Counted from the stretch's first letter, positions 1 to 8,290 are shown. The stretch: DNA of 64,000 bases from CAUZIR01 sp034421295 (GCA_034421295.1 DAOUKM010000019.1:248001-312000); one strand, 5' to 3'. Translations and numbers: made by a program. The notes: generated by a model not told the origin, from the letters alone.

Positions 1-2
1 TA

Positions 3-164
3 GTAGGAGTGGTGGGGGGGCTGATAGTCCTTTTGGCCGCTCTGAGCTTCCCGGGACTGGACTGGGGCTTTAGGCCGACCAGCGATGCAGCGGAATACCG
101 CGCCGCTGAACGCACCGAAGGACCGCTCTGGAAGGCTCTGGAACAGGGAACCACTTCCGAGTAG
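3..164 (+). CDS. C-terminal end of a membrane protein (cut by window edge)
   Basis: An open frame enters from the left edge and stops at TAG 162-164, giving 53 residues. It begins with a hydrophobic stretch of about 20 residues (VGVVGGLIVLLAALSFPGL) that looks like a final transmembrane helix, followed by a polar tail rich in Glu and Arg. The family cannot be named from this tail. It ends 8 bp before the convergent propeller lipoprotein gene. That it is coding is inferred only from the helix-plus-tail pattern and the absence of stops in this frame. Confidence 0.45.
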   Translation, partial: VGVVGGLIVLLAALSFPGLDWGFRPTSDAAEYRAAERTEGPLWKALEQGTTSE

Positions 165-172
165 GAGCTGCA

Positions 173-1156
173 CTAGGGGCTGCGGTAGACCATTACCCCG
201 TCCACCAGGGGCGGCTCGACGACACGGCCGCCCACCGCCCACACGCCGCCCTCCGGATCGGTCCAAACGGTGTGGAAGGCTTCCGAAAGTTCTACGCCAG
301 TCTGAACCGTCCTCCACGTGTCACCGTCCCATCGGGCCACGGTGCCCCTTATACCCACGGCGTACCCTTCCGTTTCGGTCATGTGTACCCCGATGATGTG
401 GGGCGTTCCCTGCGGAGTGACATCGGTCCATCCGCCGCCGTCCTCCTGCAGTAACTTACCCTCCTCGCGGGCCCCGCCGACGGCCACACTCAGGGAGGAG
501 TTCCCATGGACCGTGAACAACGTATGGGTGGTGTCGGAGGACTCGCGCAGCACCGAATCGCCGCGGAAGTGAAGAACGACGCCTCCAGTGCCGACCACCC
601 AGACGTCGTCAGACGACCTCCCCCACACCTTGAACATCGAGTGCTGTTCAGCCAGGTCAGCCGGAAAACCCTCCGCCTCACGCCACCGCTCCCCGTCGTA
701 ACGCCACACGAATGCGCCATCTACGACGTTACCGCCCACCGCCCACAGATCGTCCGGCGATACGCCCCAGATCCCGAAGACCGTACCCCTCCCTGGCGTT
801 TCCATAAGGGAGAGACGATTACCTTGCCAGCGCAGGATCATCCCGTTCTTGCCACCCATGAACACGGGGCCGCCCTCGAACCCGAACACCCACCAAAGGT
901 CGCCGGTGCGACCGGTCTCGATCCGGCTCCAGTTCCCACCGTCGAAGTGGAATACTAGAGGTCCGGTGCCGTCACGCGGGTCCGCACCGACCGCCCAGAT
1001 GTCGTCGGTGCCGCTGCCCCAGATCGAGATCAGCGCGGCGGGAAGGCCAGCATCGACTATCGACCACCGCCCCGTCTCGTCCACCGTCGAATCGCCGCCA
1101 GCGCAGGCGGCCGCGGCGAGTGCCGCGGCGAGTGCCGCGGCAACGACCCCTCGCAT
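173..1156 (-). CDS. Secreted beta-propeller-like lipoprotein
   Basis: Predicted 327-residue exported lipoprotein. The start is ATG at 1156, because the frame then opens with a lipoprotein signal (MRGVVAAALAAALAAAAC) and a lipobox Cys at about residue 18; the open frame upstream lacks protein-like composition. The mature part repeats a blade-like motif about every 40-50 residues (DDIWAVG, DDLWAVGG, DDVWVVGTGG, EGYAVG, GGVWAVGG), as in bacterial WD/Kelch-like propellers. Function is unknown; a surface binding or scaffolding role is inferred. The signal region is written in 12-nt repeats (GCCGCGGCGAGT, about 1110-1141). It lies downstream of ttuA on the same strand but is probably separate. Confidence 0.75.
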   Translation of the reverse strand: MRGVVAAALAAALAAAACAGGDSTVDETGRWSIVDAGLPAALISIWGSGTDDIWAVGADPRDGTGPLVFHFDGGNWSRIETGRTGDLWWVFGFEGGPVFMGGKNGMILRWQGNRLSLMETPGRGTVFGIWGVSPDDLWAVGGNVVDGAFVWRYDGERWREAEGFPADLAEQHSMFKVWGRSSDDVWVVGTGGVVLHFRGDSVLRESSDTTHTLFTVHGNSSLSVAVGGAREEGKLLQEDGGGWTDVTPQGTPHIIGVHMTETEGYAVGIRGTVARWDGDTWRTVQTGVELSEAFHTVWTDPEGGVWAVGGRVVEPPLVDGVMVYRSP

Positions 1157-1259
1157 CCTTAAGGGGGACGGGCGGACATTCCGGAGCCAGCCTCCAGAAC
1201 ATCTTGGGGCGGGGCGCGCAGCTGCTTTCGGGAGAATCGGCGGGTACAGGGTGCTGGGC

Positions 1260-2267
1260 TTATCCTGGTGTCGTGGAAACTGGCCGCCGTCGCCGCCGCG
1301 CGGGTCGAGGCGAGCGACCTTCGGCGGCGTTGGTGCGGGCTCGGTCCCACATGCGACAGAACGAACACACCTCGGCGGTTGTCGCCTGGCCGCACAGGAC
1401 GCACTCGCGCAGCTCGTGTCGATCCATCTGGGACTGCTCAAGTGCGGGCTGCACCCTCTCGACGTATTGAAGCAGGAAGTTGTGCTTTGTGCCCGGCGAG
1501 TCAAGCTCCAGGCTAGCGAGCGCTTCCTTGTACCTGAGAGATGTGGCGCCAAGGGCATTGGGACACTCCTCGGCAACGTAGTCAATGCGGTTCAGCAGCG
1601 CGTAGGCCGCTGTCTCCCTCTCGGTCAGCGTGTACAGGGGCTTAATCTTCTTGACCAGGGTGGCCGAGTTGACCAGGGTGGCCGAGCCGGTACCCGCGAC
1701 CGTGGATTCCTCCATCACGGGAGATTGCCTGGCCAAGTAGCTCGTCTGCCATCGCAGCACGTTGCCCAGGAGCGTGGCCGCCTCGTCGTCGAGGTTGTGT
1801 CCGGTCGCGACAACGTCGAAGCCCCGCTCGGCCGCCTCACGGTTGATGACGTAGCGCTTGCTGAGCCCACAGCCCGAGCAGGCCGCACGGCCCGTGTGAA
1901 GGGCCAGCTCCGGGACCCCCAACCCGTAGGTCTCGGAAAGATCGACGACTATCAGCTCAAGGCTCCGCGCATCCGCGAACGAGGCCGTCGTCTCCCGCGA
2001 ACCGGCTGAATACTCGCCGATTCCGAGTTCGACGTGCAGCCCGGCCGTCCTGTAGCCCATGCGAGCCAGTAGATCCCACAGCACCAGGCTGTCCTTGCCC
2101 CCGGAGACGGCCACAAGCACGCGGTCGTCCGGCCTGATCATGGCCTTGCGGCGGATGGCTGTCTCGACCTGCCTGTCGAAATAGGCCTGAAAGTGCGGCG
2201 TGCAAAATGATGAGTTGTGGCGTCGAATGTCTATGACCGCGCGCTCACTACAGTTAATGCAGCGCAT
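1260..2267 (-). CDS. ttuA: tRNA 2-thiouridine synthase, TtuA/Ncs6 family
   Basis: PP-loop ATPase of the TtuA/Ncs6 branch, which activates a tRNA uridine with ATP and replaces its oxygen with sulfur carried by a ubiquitin-like protein. Visible are an N-terminal zinc knuckle (C3, C6, C22, H25), the PP-loop SGGKDS at residues 55-60, the Cys pair C130/C133 plus C235 expected to hold the Fe-S cluster, and a C-terminal CVLCG...CSFC zinc site. Length 335. The ATG directly follows the TGA of ttuB with no gap, so the two are translationally coupled. An exact 18-bp in-frame duplication adds six residues (SATLVN/SATLVK) around residues 195-206. TtuA is preferred over TtcA because of the zinc knuckles and the TtuB partner. 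Confidence 0.9.
   Translation of the reverse strand: MRCINCSERAVIDIRRHNSSFCTPHFQAYFDRQVETAIRRKAMIRPDDRVLVAVSGGKDSLVLWDLLARMGYRTAGLHVELGIGEYSAGSRETTASFADARSLELIVVDLSETYGLGVPELALHTGRAACSGCGLSKRYVINREAAERGFDVVATGHNLDDEAATLLGNVLRWQTSYLARQSPVMEESTVAGTGSATLVNSATLVKKIKPLYTLTERETAAYALLNRIDYVAEECPNALGATSLRYKEALASLELDSPGTKHNFLLQYVERVQPALEQSQMDRHELRECVLCGQATTAEVCSFCRMWDRARTNAAEGRSPRPARRRRRPVSTTPG
1651..1686. repeat. Perfect 18-bp tandem duplication inside ttuA
   Basis: TTGACCAGGGTGGCCGAG occurs twice head to tail, at 1651-1668 and 1669-1686, with no mismatch. It is a multiple of three and in frame, so it only repeats a six-residue segment of TtuA, ahead of the conserved KIKPLYTL stretch. Exact identity at all codon positions points to a recent duplication. 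Confidence 0.9.
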
Positions 2268-2465
2268 TCAGCCTCCAGATATAGCTGAGACGATCTCCAC
2301 GGCGTCGCCTTCGGACAGGCGATGGTCGCCGGTGACCAACTCTCCGTTCACTATGACCAGGTGCGACTCGGGGTTGAGTTCCAGCCGCTTGAGCAACTGG
2401 TCCACCAGTTTTACCCCCTGGATATCGACCTCCCGCCGCTGCGGGTTTCGTATATGAACCCTCAT
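2268..2465 (-). CDS. ttuB: TtuB/MoaD/ThiS-like sulfur-carrier protein
   Basis: A 65-residue beta-grasp protein ending in the diglycine (SAISGG) that is needed for C-terminal adenylation and thiocarboxylation in TtuB, MoaD and ThiS. The family core is visible: VNGELV near the middle and EGDAVEIVSAISGG at the end. Being directly upstream of ttuA, stop codon against start codon, it is best read as the sulfur donor for that enzyme. No Shine-Dalgarno sequence precedes the ATG at 2465; instead a TATCAT box lies 7 nt upstream, suggesting a leaderless mRNA. The activating MoeB/TtuC-like enzyme is not in this window. Confidence 0.85.
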   Translation of the reverse strand: MRVHIRNPQRREVDIQGVKLVDQLLKRLELNPESHLVIVNGELVTGDHRLSEGDAVEIVSAISGG

Positions 2466-2472
2466 GACAAAA

Positions 2473-2478
2473 ATGATA
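2473..2478 (-). promoter_or_regulatory. -10-like TATCAT box, leaderless ttuBA promoter
   Basis: On the minus strand TATCAT ends 7 nt before the ttuB ATG and no Shine-Dalgarno sequence is present. This spacing would place the transcript start at or near the start codon. No clear -35 element is seen. Confidence 0.4.
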
Positions 2479-2552
2479 ACGCCCCAAGGAGATGGGGAGC
2501 GGGGAGACGCACTCGCGTTTAGCTCCCGCAGAAGGGGAGCAGGAGTCGACGG

Positions 2553-3182
2553 TCAGCGACTAGGGGTGATCAACATCACGCCGTCGCGCACCGGAAGCAG
2601 CACATGGCGGACGCGCGGGTCGGCCTTTACGTGCTCGTTTAGGGCGGCTATGGCCCTGTCGGAACTATCCTTGGGCTCCAGCACCCGCCCGCCCCACAGC
2701 ACGTTGTCGACAGCGATGATGCCGGTCGGTGACAGAAGTTCCATTGCCCGCTCGTAGTATTCGATGTAGTTTTCCTTATCCGCGTCGATAAAGACGAGAT
2801 CGAATTGCCCCTCGAGGCCGGACATCGTCTCGAGCGCGGGTCCAAATCGCTGGGTGATCCTGTCACCGAGATCCCCTCTCTCGATGAAGTCTCTGGCCAC
2901 CGCGCCCGTTTCCTCGTCCGTGTCACAGGTGACAAGTTCGCCGTCCTCAGGCAATGCGGCGGCCATCATCTGCGCCGAGAATCCGGTAAAGGTGCCCACC
3001 TCGAGTATCCGCCTGGCCCCAACCGCCAGGGCCAGGATCTGCAGGAGGGTGCCCTCGATGGGGCCCGAAAGCATCGCGGCGTCAGAGCGGCTCTGCCGGG
3101 TGAAGCTCGCGAGTTCCTCCAAATGTGGTGGCAGAGCCGATGTGTGCTCGGTCGCGTACTTTTCGATCTCAGCGGGAACCAA
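2553..3182 (-). CDS. SAM-dependent O-methyltransferase (CCoAOMT-like)
   Basis: Class I methyltransferase of the caffeoyl-CoA/catechol O-methyltransferase family (Methyltransf_3). The SAM site motif ILEVGTFTGFSA is at about residues 60-71, followed by an acidic loop (TCDTDEE), then the metal-binding and catalytic motif FDLVFIDADKENY and VDNVLWGG, which carry the family's metal ligands. Length 209 is close to the usual 210-220. The first usable codon is TTG at 3182; no ATG lies in frame nearby, so the start is uncertain. The substrate cannot be read from sequence; bacterial members methylate catechol-type hydroxyls in a metal-dependent way. It is transcribed away from the aminotransferase genes. 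Confidence 0.85.
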   Translation of the reverse strand: MVPAEIEKYATEHTSALPPHLEELASFTRQSRSDAAMLSGPIEGTLLQILALAVGARRILEVGTFTGFSAQMMAAALPEDGELVTCDTDEETGAVARDFIERGDLGDRITQRFGPALETMSGLEGQFDLVFIDADKENYIEYYERAMELLSPTGIIAVDNVLWGGRVLEPKDSSDRAIAALNEHVKADPRVRHVLLPVRDGVMLITPSR

Positions 3183-3293
3183 TGTCAGCAGGGAGAGACC
3201 TCCTGCGGGCTCGCGGGCCTAGGAGCCAGCACTATCGCAGCATTTCGACCAGGAGATGATAAACGCAGCAGGGTGCCGGTCAAGTCAGGCGCA

Positions 3294-3322
3294 TTGCATT
3301 TGCGCGCAGCCGCCCTTAGCCT
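3294..3322 (+). promoter_or_regulatory. Candidate promoter, TTGCAT-17-TAGCCT, close to start codon
   Basis: TTGCAT (3294-3299) and TAGCCT (3317-3322) are 17 bp apart, and the -10 box ends 6 nt before the ATG of the first aminotransferase. That gene has no Shine-Dalgarno sequence, so a leaderless transcript is plausible. Both boxes are weak matches. Confidence 0.35.
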
Positions 3323-3328
3323 TCCGGC

Positions 3329-4228
3329 ATGTATACGTCCTACTTCAACGGCCGTTGGGTTCCGTCTGACGAGGTCAGGATCGACTGGAACGATCGGGGA
3401 TTTCGCTTCGGAGACGCCGTGTTCGACTCTCCCAGAACCTACGCAGGGCGCATATTCAGGCTCGACCGCCACATCGACCGACTCTACCGCTCTTTGAGCT
3501 ACGTGCGCATCGATCCGGGGCTTGATCGGAACGAGTTCACATCCATAGTCGAGGAATCGATTCGGCTCAACAGGGACCGGCTCGAAGAGATCGGCGATTT
3601 TCAGATCTACATGTTCGTAACCCGCGGTCCGGGTCGCTTCGCCACGGACGCCGGCCCACCTTCGGTCGGTGTCGTCGCCTACCCGGTCCCCTTCTGGCGC
3701 ATGGCACCGTTCTTTGAGGCCGGGGCTCACGGTGTGATAGTCCGCACTCGCTCATACTCCGGGGAGGTGCTAGAGCCCAAGCTAAAGCACCAGAGCCGAC
3801 TCAATTTTGAACTGGCCGAGCTGGAGGCGAGCGATGTCGACCCGGAGGCCTTTGCCGTCTTGCTCGATCAAGAAGGTAACCTTGCCGAGGGCACATTCAA
3901 TTCCGTATTCGCAGTAAAGGACGGGGTCCTGTGCACTCCTCCGGACGATTCCATCCTGCAGTCCGTCTCGCGCGAGACTGTATTCGACCTGGCGGCGCGT
4001 CTTGACATACCAACGTCCGAAGAACCGATGCAGCCGTATGACCTTTACTCCGCGGATGAGACGTTCGTCGCCTTTACTGGCCCCGGGGTGTTACCGATGA
4101 CGAGGGTGGATCGCCGACAGATAGGGGACGGTGCCCCCGGGCCGATTACCCGTCAGCTGTTGGCCGCTTGGTCAGAGATGGTCGGTGTCGATATCGTCGA
4201 CCAGGCCATCCGCTACTACCAGCACTAA
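3329..4228 (+). CDS. Class IV aminotransferase (branched-chain-like), copy 1
   Basis: PLP-dependent fold-type IV transaminase of the IlvE / D-amino-acid transaminase / aminodeoxychorismate lyase group. The PLP lysine is expected in EPKLKHQSRLNFELAELEA and the cofactor glutamate in LAEGTFNSVF; both match the second copy. Length 299 is normal. The N-terminal YFNGRWVPSDEV...DRGFRFGDAVF block is typical. No Shine-Dalgarno sequence precedes the ATG. A very similar gene follows 43 bp downstream, so the pair arose by tandem duplication. Substrate preference is unresolved; branched-chain amino acids or a D-amino acid are both possible. Confidence 0.85.
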   Translation: MYTSYFNGRWVPSDEVRIDWNDRGFRFGDAVFDSPRTYAGRIFRLDRHIDRLYRSLSYVRIDPGLDRNEFTSIVEESIRLNRDRLEEIGDFQIYMFVTRGPGRFATDAGPPSVGVVAYPVPFWRMAPFFEAGAHGVIVRTRSYSGEVLEPKLKHQSRLNFELAELEASDVDPEAFAVLLDQEGNLAEGTFNSVFAVKDGVLCTPPDDSILQSVSRETVFDLAARLDIPTSEEPMQPYDLYSADETFVAFTGPGVLPMTRVDRRQIGDGAPGPITRQLLAAWSEMVGVDIVDQAIRYYQH

Positions 4229-4271
4229 TGCGCCCGTATACTGGGCAGCCAACCCCACGAGGAGGTTAACC

Positions 4272-5180
4272 ATGGCACAGGGACTTGTCGCTTATATGAA
4301 CGGAGAGTGGATATCGTCGGAGGACGTAAAGATCGATCGACGGGATCGCGGATTCCGGGTGGCCGACACCGTTTTCGACGTTGCACGCACATTCAATGGC
4401 GTTATCTACCGCAAGGAGCAGCACCTTAATCGCTTTTATCGATCGCTCAAGTACACTCGCATCGATCCCGGCCTGACCGAGGAAGAGATGGGAGACCTGT
4501 GGGAAGAGTCTGTGGAGCGGAACCGGCACCTGCTGCCGGAGTTGGGCGACTTTTATGTCTACCCGTTCGTGACGCGCGGCCCGGGACGCTGGGCGTACGA
4601 GGCTGGTCCACCTACAGTTGTGGTCGACACATATCAGGTGGACTTCTACCGTTATGCACGCTTTTACGAGGATGGCTCGCGCGGCGTGATTGCCAAGAGC
4701 CGCAGCTATTCCCACACCTCGATAGAGCCAAAGGTCAAGCATCACAGCCGCATGAACTTCAACATGGCCGAGCTGGAGGCGGGAGACATCGACTCCGAGG
4801 GTTTCCCCATCCTGCTCGACCAGGAGGGCAACGTCACCGAGGGCACCGTCAACAGCGTGTTCCTCGTCAAGGATGGAGTCATAAGGACGTCAGGTGACAG
4901 TCAGATCCTGCAGAGCGAGTCGCGCGCAAGCGTAGTAGAGCTTGCTGAGGACTTGGGCATCGTCTGCCTGCAGGAGGACGTACAGCCCTACGATCTCTAC
5001 ACGGCCGATGAGACCTTCCTGGCCTTTACGGGGCCGGGCGTGCTGCCGATGACGCAGGTGGACAAGCGAGACATCGCAGACGGCAAGCCGGGTCCGATCA
5101 CCCAGCAACTGATAGCGGCGCTGAGCGAGAGGGTTGGCGTGGACATTCCCGGCCAGGCCCAGAGGTTCGCTCAACCCTAG
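4272..5180 (+). CDS. Class IV aminotransferase (branched-chain-like), copy 2
   Basis: Paralogue of the preceding gene, 302 residues. The start is the ATG at 4272, 6 nt after a strong GAGGAGG, not the longer upstream frame. It keeps the PLP-lysine block (EPKVKHHSRMNFNMAELEA) and the VTEGTVNSVF glutamate. Differences concentrate in the N-terminal third and the substrate-side segments, consistent with different amino-acid specificity. A TATACT box at 4238-4243, just after the first gene, could give it its own transcript. The M20 peptidase gene follows after 17 bp, so the two are probably cotranscribed and may supply and deaminate amino acids. Confidence 0.85.
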   Translation: MAQGLVAYMNGEWISSEDVKIDRRDRGFRVADTVFDVARTFNGVIYRKEQHLNRFYRSLKYTRIDPGLTEEEMGDLWEESVERNRHLLPELGDFYVYPFVTRGPGRWAYEAGPPTVVVDTYQVDFYRYARFYEDGSRGVIAKSRSYSHTSIEPKVKHHSRMNFNMAELEAGDIDSEGFPILLDQEGNVTEGTVNSVFLVKDGVIRTSGDSQILQSESRASVVELAEDLGIVCLQEDVQPYDLYTADETFLAFTGPGVLPMTQVDKRDIADGKPGPITQQLIAALSERVGVDIPGQAQRFAQP

Positions 5181-5197
5181 CTGCGAGCCTGCGCTCG

Positions 5198-6358
5198 ATG
5201 CCGGCCGAGTCTTCCGAGTGCGCCAGGGTCCCGGGCGACCCGTTGGAGACGCTTCGGGAGCTGGTCGAGATTGAGTCGTTTAGCGAAGACAAGGCGGGCG
5301 TCGACGAGCTTGGCCGCTACGTCGGAGCCAGGCTGCGGGAGTTGGGCGCCGCCGTCGAGTACCGCCGCCAGGAAGATGTGGGCGACCATCTGGTGGCAAG
5401 GCTTGGCGACGGCCGTTCTCAGGTGCTGGTGCTAGGTCACCTGGACACGATCTGGCCGTCCGGCACCCTTGAGATGAACCCCTTTCGCGTCGAAAACGGC
5501 CGCGCATACGGTCCCGGTATATTCGACATGAAGTCGGGGGTCGCCATCGCCATCCACGCGCTGGAGTGTCTTGCGCAATCTGGCCGGCTGCGAGATCGTC
5601 GGGTAACCGTGCTGCTTACTTCGGATGAGGAGATCGGCTGCGGCACATCCCGGGCGTTGATAGAGGACGTCGCAAGGCAGAGTGAATTCGTTCTCTGCAT
5701 GGAGGCTCCCCTGGGACCCGACGGTGCCCTCAAGACGTCCCGCAAGGCGCTTGGCATATTCCGGATCAGGGTCCAGGGAAGAGCGGCCCATGCGGGTAAC
5801 GATCACCAGAGGGGCATCAGCGCGGTGGAAGAGCTGGCGCATCAGATATTGCGCCTGAGTGAGCTGACCGACTACGAGCAAGGGACGACCGTTACGGTCG
5901 GCAGGATCAGCGGGGGCGTGGTTGGCAATCAGGTTGCGGCATGCGCGGAGGCTTTGGGCGACTTCCGTGCCGCCAGTGAGCAGGAGGAAAGCCGAGTAGT
6001 GCGGGCGATCAGGGGTCTTACCCCGGTCTTGCCCGGCGCCCAGCTGCAGGCCTGGGCGGAGGTCAATCGGCCGCTGATGAGGCCGTCTCCTCTGTCGCGT
6101 CGCCTCTTCCAGCTGGCCCAGGGTGCCGCCGCCGGTATCGGGATGACCCTGACGGAGGCAAGTGCGGGCGGAGGATCGGACGCACAGTTCGCCGCTGCCC
6201 TCGGCATACCGGTCCTGGACGGCCTGGGTTGTCCAGGCGACGGAATGTTCACCGAGGACGAGCATATTGTCGTTGCCGATCTTCCTCGACGAGTTGCCCT
6301 GCTGGAGTCCATTCTCTCCGAAGTGAAGATCCGAGATTACGGGACACAAGAGGGGTAA
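5198..6358 (+). CDS. M20 family zinc peptidase (CPG2-like)
   Basis: Two-metal M20 hydrolase of the glutamate carboxypeptidase / ArgE / DapE group. Visible motifs are LGHLDTIWP (first metal His and catalytic Asp), GPGIFDMKSG (bridging Asp), TSDEEIGCG (catalytic and metal Glu pair) and EDEHIV near the C-terminus (last metal His). A dimerisation domain sits between, around residues 180-290 (GRAAHAGNDH). Length 386 is typical. No signal peptide is seen, so it is probably cytoplasmic. It likely releases an amino acid from a peptide or N-acyl substrate, fitting the aminotransferases upstream. The next gene begins 5 bp after its stop. Confidence 0.88.
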   Translation: MPAESSECARVPGDPLETLRELVEIESFSEDKAGVDELGRYVGARLRELGAAVEYRRQEDVGDHLVARLGDGRSQVLVLGHLDTIWPSGTLEMNPFRVENGRAYGPGIFDMKSGVAIAIHALECLAQSGRLRDRRVTVLLTSDEEIGCGTSRALIEDVARQSEFVLCMEAPLGPDGALKTSRKALGIFRIRVQGRAAHAGNDHQRGISAVEELAHQILRLSELTDYEQGTTVTVGRISGGVVGNQVAACAEALGDFRAASEQEESRVVRAIRGLTPVLPGAQLQAWAEVNRPLMRPSPLSRRLFQLAQGAAAGIGMTLTEASAGGGSDAQFAAALGIPVLDGLGCPGDGMFTEDEHIVVADLPRRVALLESILSEVKIRDYGTQEG

Positions 6359-6363
6359 ATGGG

Positions 6364-7311
6364 ATGATCAGCACGGTCACTGGATCGGTAAGTCCCGGCG
6401 AACTTGGAGCGACCATGGCCCATGAGCACGTGCTGCTCACTTCCGCGGGCATAAATCGCACCTTCCCGGAGTTGGCCGACCGTGAACATACCCGCGAAAA
6501 AGCCATCGCCCAGCTAACCGCCGCTTCGGAGGGCGGCTTGGGAACGATCGTCGATGTTACGCCCATGGATCTGGGCAGGGACATCGAGTTGCTGAGAGAG
6601 GTTTCAGAGGCTAGCGGGGTCAGGATCGTGGCTTCGACGGGGGTGTGGTTCGACGTGCCCCGTATCTTCTGGTCCATGAAACCGAAGGACATAGCTCCCC
6701 TATTCGTCAGGGAGATACTGGTCGGGATCGAGGGTACCGGCATCCGCGCCGGCGCCATCAAGGTGGCCAGCCACATCGGTGGCGTGACACCGGAGGCGGA
6801 GATCATCCTGCGGGCGGCTGCCATTGCCCACAAGGAAACCGGGGTGCCGATTTCCTGCCACTCCTACGCTCTCGAACGGGTTGGCGATCGACAGATGGAT
6901 GTGTTGTTTGAGGAGGGCGTTGACCCTTCTCGAGTGTACATCGGGCACTCGGATGACAGCGACGACCTAGACTACCTGACCGGCGTTGTGACTCGCGGCG
7001 CCTGGCTCGGGCTTGATCACCTCACTTTCGGCCACCGGCAAGGTGCCCTGACGCTGGATGAGAGGTTGGCCAACCTCGTGCATCTGCTGGAGGCTGGCCA
7101 TGCGGGACGGATCCTTTTCGGCCAGGATTGGGCCGTCAATATGCCCGCGCTCGGCCCCGGTCTCCTTAGCGAGCGGGAGGCTTACAATCCTCACGGATAC
7201 CTGTTCGTAATGAATGTCGTCGTCCCGAAGCTCCTGGAGATGGGTATCGACGGGGCGACTATCGACCGCATAATCGTGGAGAATCCCCGGCGCTTCCTGG
7301 CCCCTGCCTGA
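6364..7311 (+). CDS. Phosphotriesterase-family hydrolase (PTE-1, lysine type)
   Basis: 315-residue binuclear metal hydrolase of the PTE superfamily, whose members act as lactonases, esterases or organophosphate hydrolases. All ligands can be seen: AHEHVL (HxH), AIKVAS (lysine that is carboxylated to bridge the metals), SCHSY, YIGHSDD and FGQDWA (Asp). The start is ATG 6364, because the family opening (STVTGSVSPGELGATMAHEH) begins there and AGAGGGG lies just upstream. It is the only one of six PTE paralogues here with Lys rather than Glu as bridging residue, so it belongs to the PTE/PLL side rather than the PTER side. It closes the aminotransferase-M20 run. Confidence 0.9.
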   Translation: MISTVTGSVSPGELGATMAHEHVLLTSAGINRTFPELADREHTREKAIAQLTAASEGGLGTIVDVTPMDLGRDIELLREVSEASGVRIVASTGVWFDVPRIFWSMKPKDIAPLFVREILVGIEGTGIRAGAIKVASHIGGVTPEAEIILRAAAIAHKETGVPISCHSYALERVGDRQMDVLFEEGVDPSRVYIGHSDDSDDLDYLTGVVTRGAWLGLDHLTFGHRQGALTLDERLANLVHLLEAGHAGRILFGQDWAVNMPALGPGLLSEREAYNPHGYLFVMNVVVPKLLEMGIDGATIDRIIVENPRRFLAPA

Positions 7312-7429
7312 ACCGTCTCGCCCGCCAGCGCCGGCTCAGGCTTGTCCAAGCGCCGGAATTGGACGGAAGCCGAACGGAATTCCGTGAGGGCTCTGGGTTC
7401 GCGGGGGAGAGGACCTGCAAGGAGGAACC

Positions 7430-8227
7430 ATGTGGCCGGACGGCACGCGATGTCCCGTGATGCTGACGTTCGATCTGGACGGACGCACGCTTCCCCTCAT
7501 CCGAGACCCCGGGTCGGAACGACGTCCATCCGTCCTTTCCATGTCCGACTTCGGTCCCAGGCGGGGGGTGTGGCGCATCCTCGATCTGCTGGATGAGCAT
7601 GGCGTTTCCTCATCGTTCTTCGTACCCGGGTACATTGCAGAACGCCACGAGGAGACGGTGAGGGAGATGCTCAGGCGTGGCCATGAGGTGGGCCATCACG
7701 GCTATATGCATGAGCCCCCCTCGACCCTGGCCGCTCAACAGGAGATCGAAGTTATGGACCGGTCACTTGCGATACTGGAGGGGATCACCGGGCAGAAGCC
7801 GGTTGGCTACAGGGCCCCGTCGTGGGACCCGTCTGACCGCACTCTCGAGCTGGCTGCGAGCCGGGGGTTTCTCTACGATTCATCCTTGATGGATGACGAT
7901 CTGCCCTACGTGCTCGATACGGGCGCAGGCCCTCTGGTGGAGCTGCCCGTACACTGGTTCCAGGACGACGCCGCCTACTTCTGGTTCCATCGGGGAGCGG
8001 GCTCCATGCAAACGCCACAACAGGTCCTTAACGCCTGGCAGTGGGAGTTCGACGGGGCGTACAGGTACCGCGCCCCATTCATGCTCACCTGCCATCCGCA
8101 GGTTAGTGGCCACCTATCGAAGGTGCTCTTGCTAGACCGGCTGATCCGACACATCAAGTCGCATCCGGAGGCCCGGTTCATGCGATGTCGGGAGGTGGCC
8201 GAGATCGTTCTTGACCATAGGGGCTGA
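7430..8227 (+). CDS. Polysaccharide deacetylase family protein
   Basis: NodB-homology carbohydrate esterase family 4-type protein, 265 residues, beginning 5 nt after GGAGG. Motif 1 is LTFDLDG (catalytic and metal Asp) and motif 2 is VGHHGYMHE (metal His pair HxxxH); GYRAPSWDPS gives the motif 3 Arg. The sequence resembles the PuuE/PgdA-like intracellular branch (HpPgdA, allantoinase-like) because it lacks a signal peptide and has the DFGPRRG block. Substrate could be N-acetylated sugar or another cyclic amide. It sits 118 bp after PTE-1 and upstream of the orphan binding protein; no firm operon link. Confidence 0.85.
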   Translation: MWPDGTRCPVMLTFDLDGRTLPLIRDPGSERRPSVLSMSDFGPRRGVWRILDLLDEHGVSSSFFVPGYIAERHEETVREMLRRGHEVGHHGYMHEPPSTLAAQQEIEVMDRSLAILEGITGQKPVGYRAPSWDPSDRTLELAASRGFLYDSSLMDDDLPYVLDTGAGPLVELPVHWFQDDAAYFWFHRGAGSMQTPQQVLNAWQWEFDGAYRYRAPFMLTCHPQVSGHLSKVLLLDRLIRHIKSHPEARFMRCREVAEIVLDHRG

Positions 8228-8290
8228 ATCCCCCGGGGTATGCGGTGAGCCACCCCCCCGGGCACACCGGTTTGCGGGCGCTCAGCAAAG

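Noticed and set aside
1157..1585. 143-residue N-terminal extension of the propeller lipoprotein frame
   Set aside because: The lipoprotein signal begins at the internal ATG at 1156, and the extension overlaps the 3' part of ttuA.
849..2009. Long plus-strand open frame (386 codons) across the propeller gene and ttuA
   Set aside because: It is antisense to two well-supported genes and has random Arg/Pro-rich composition typical of GC-rich shadow frames.
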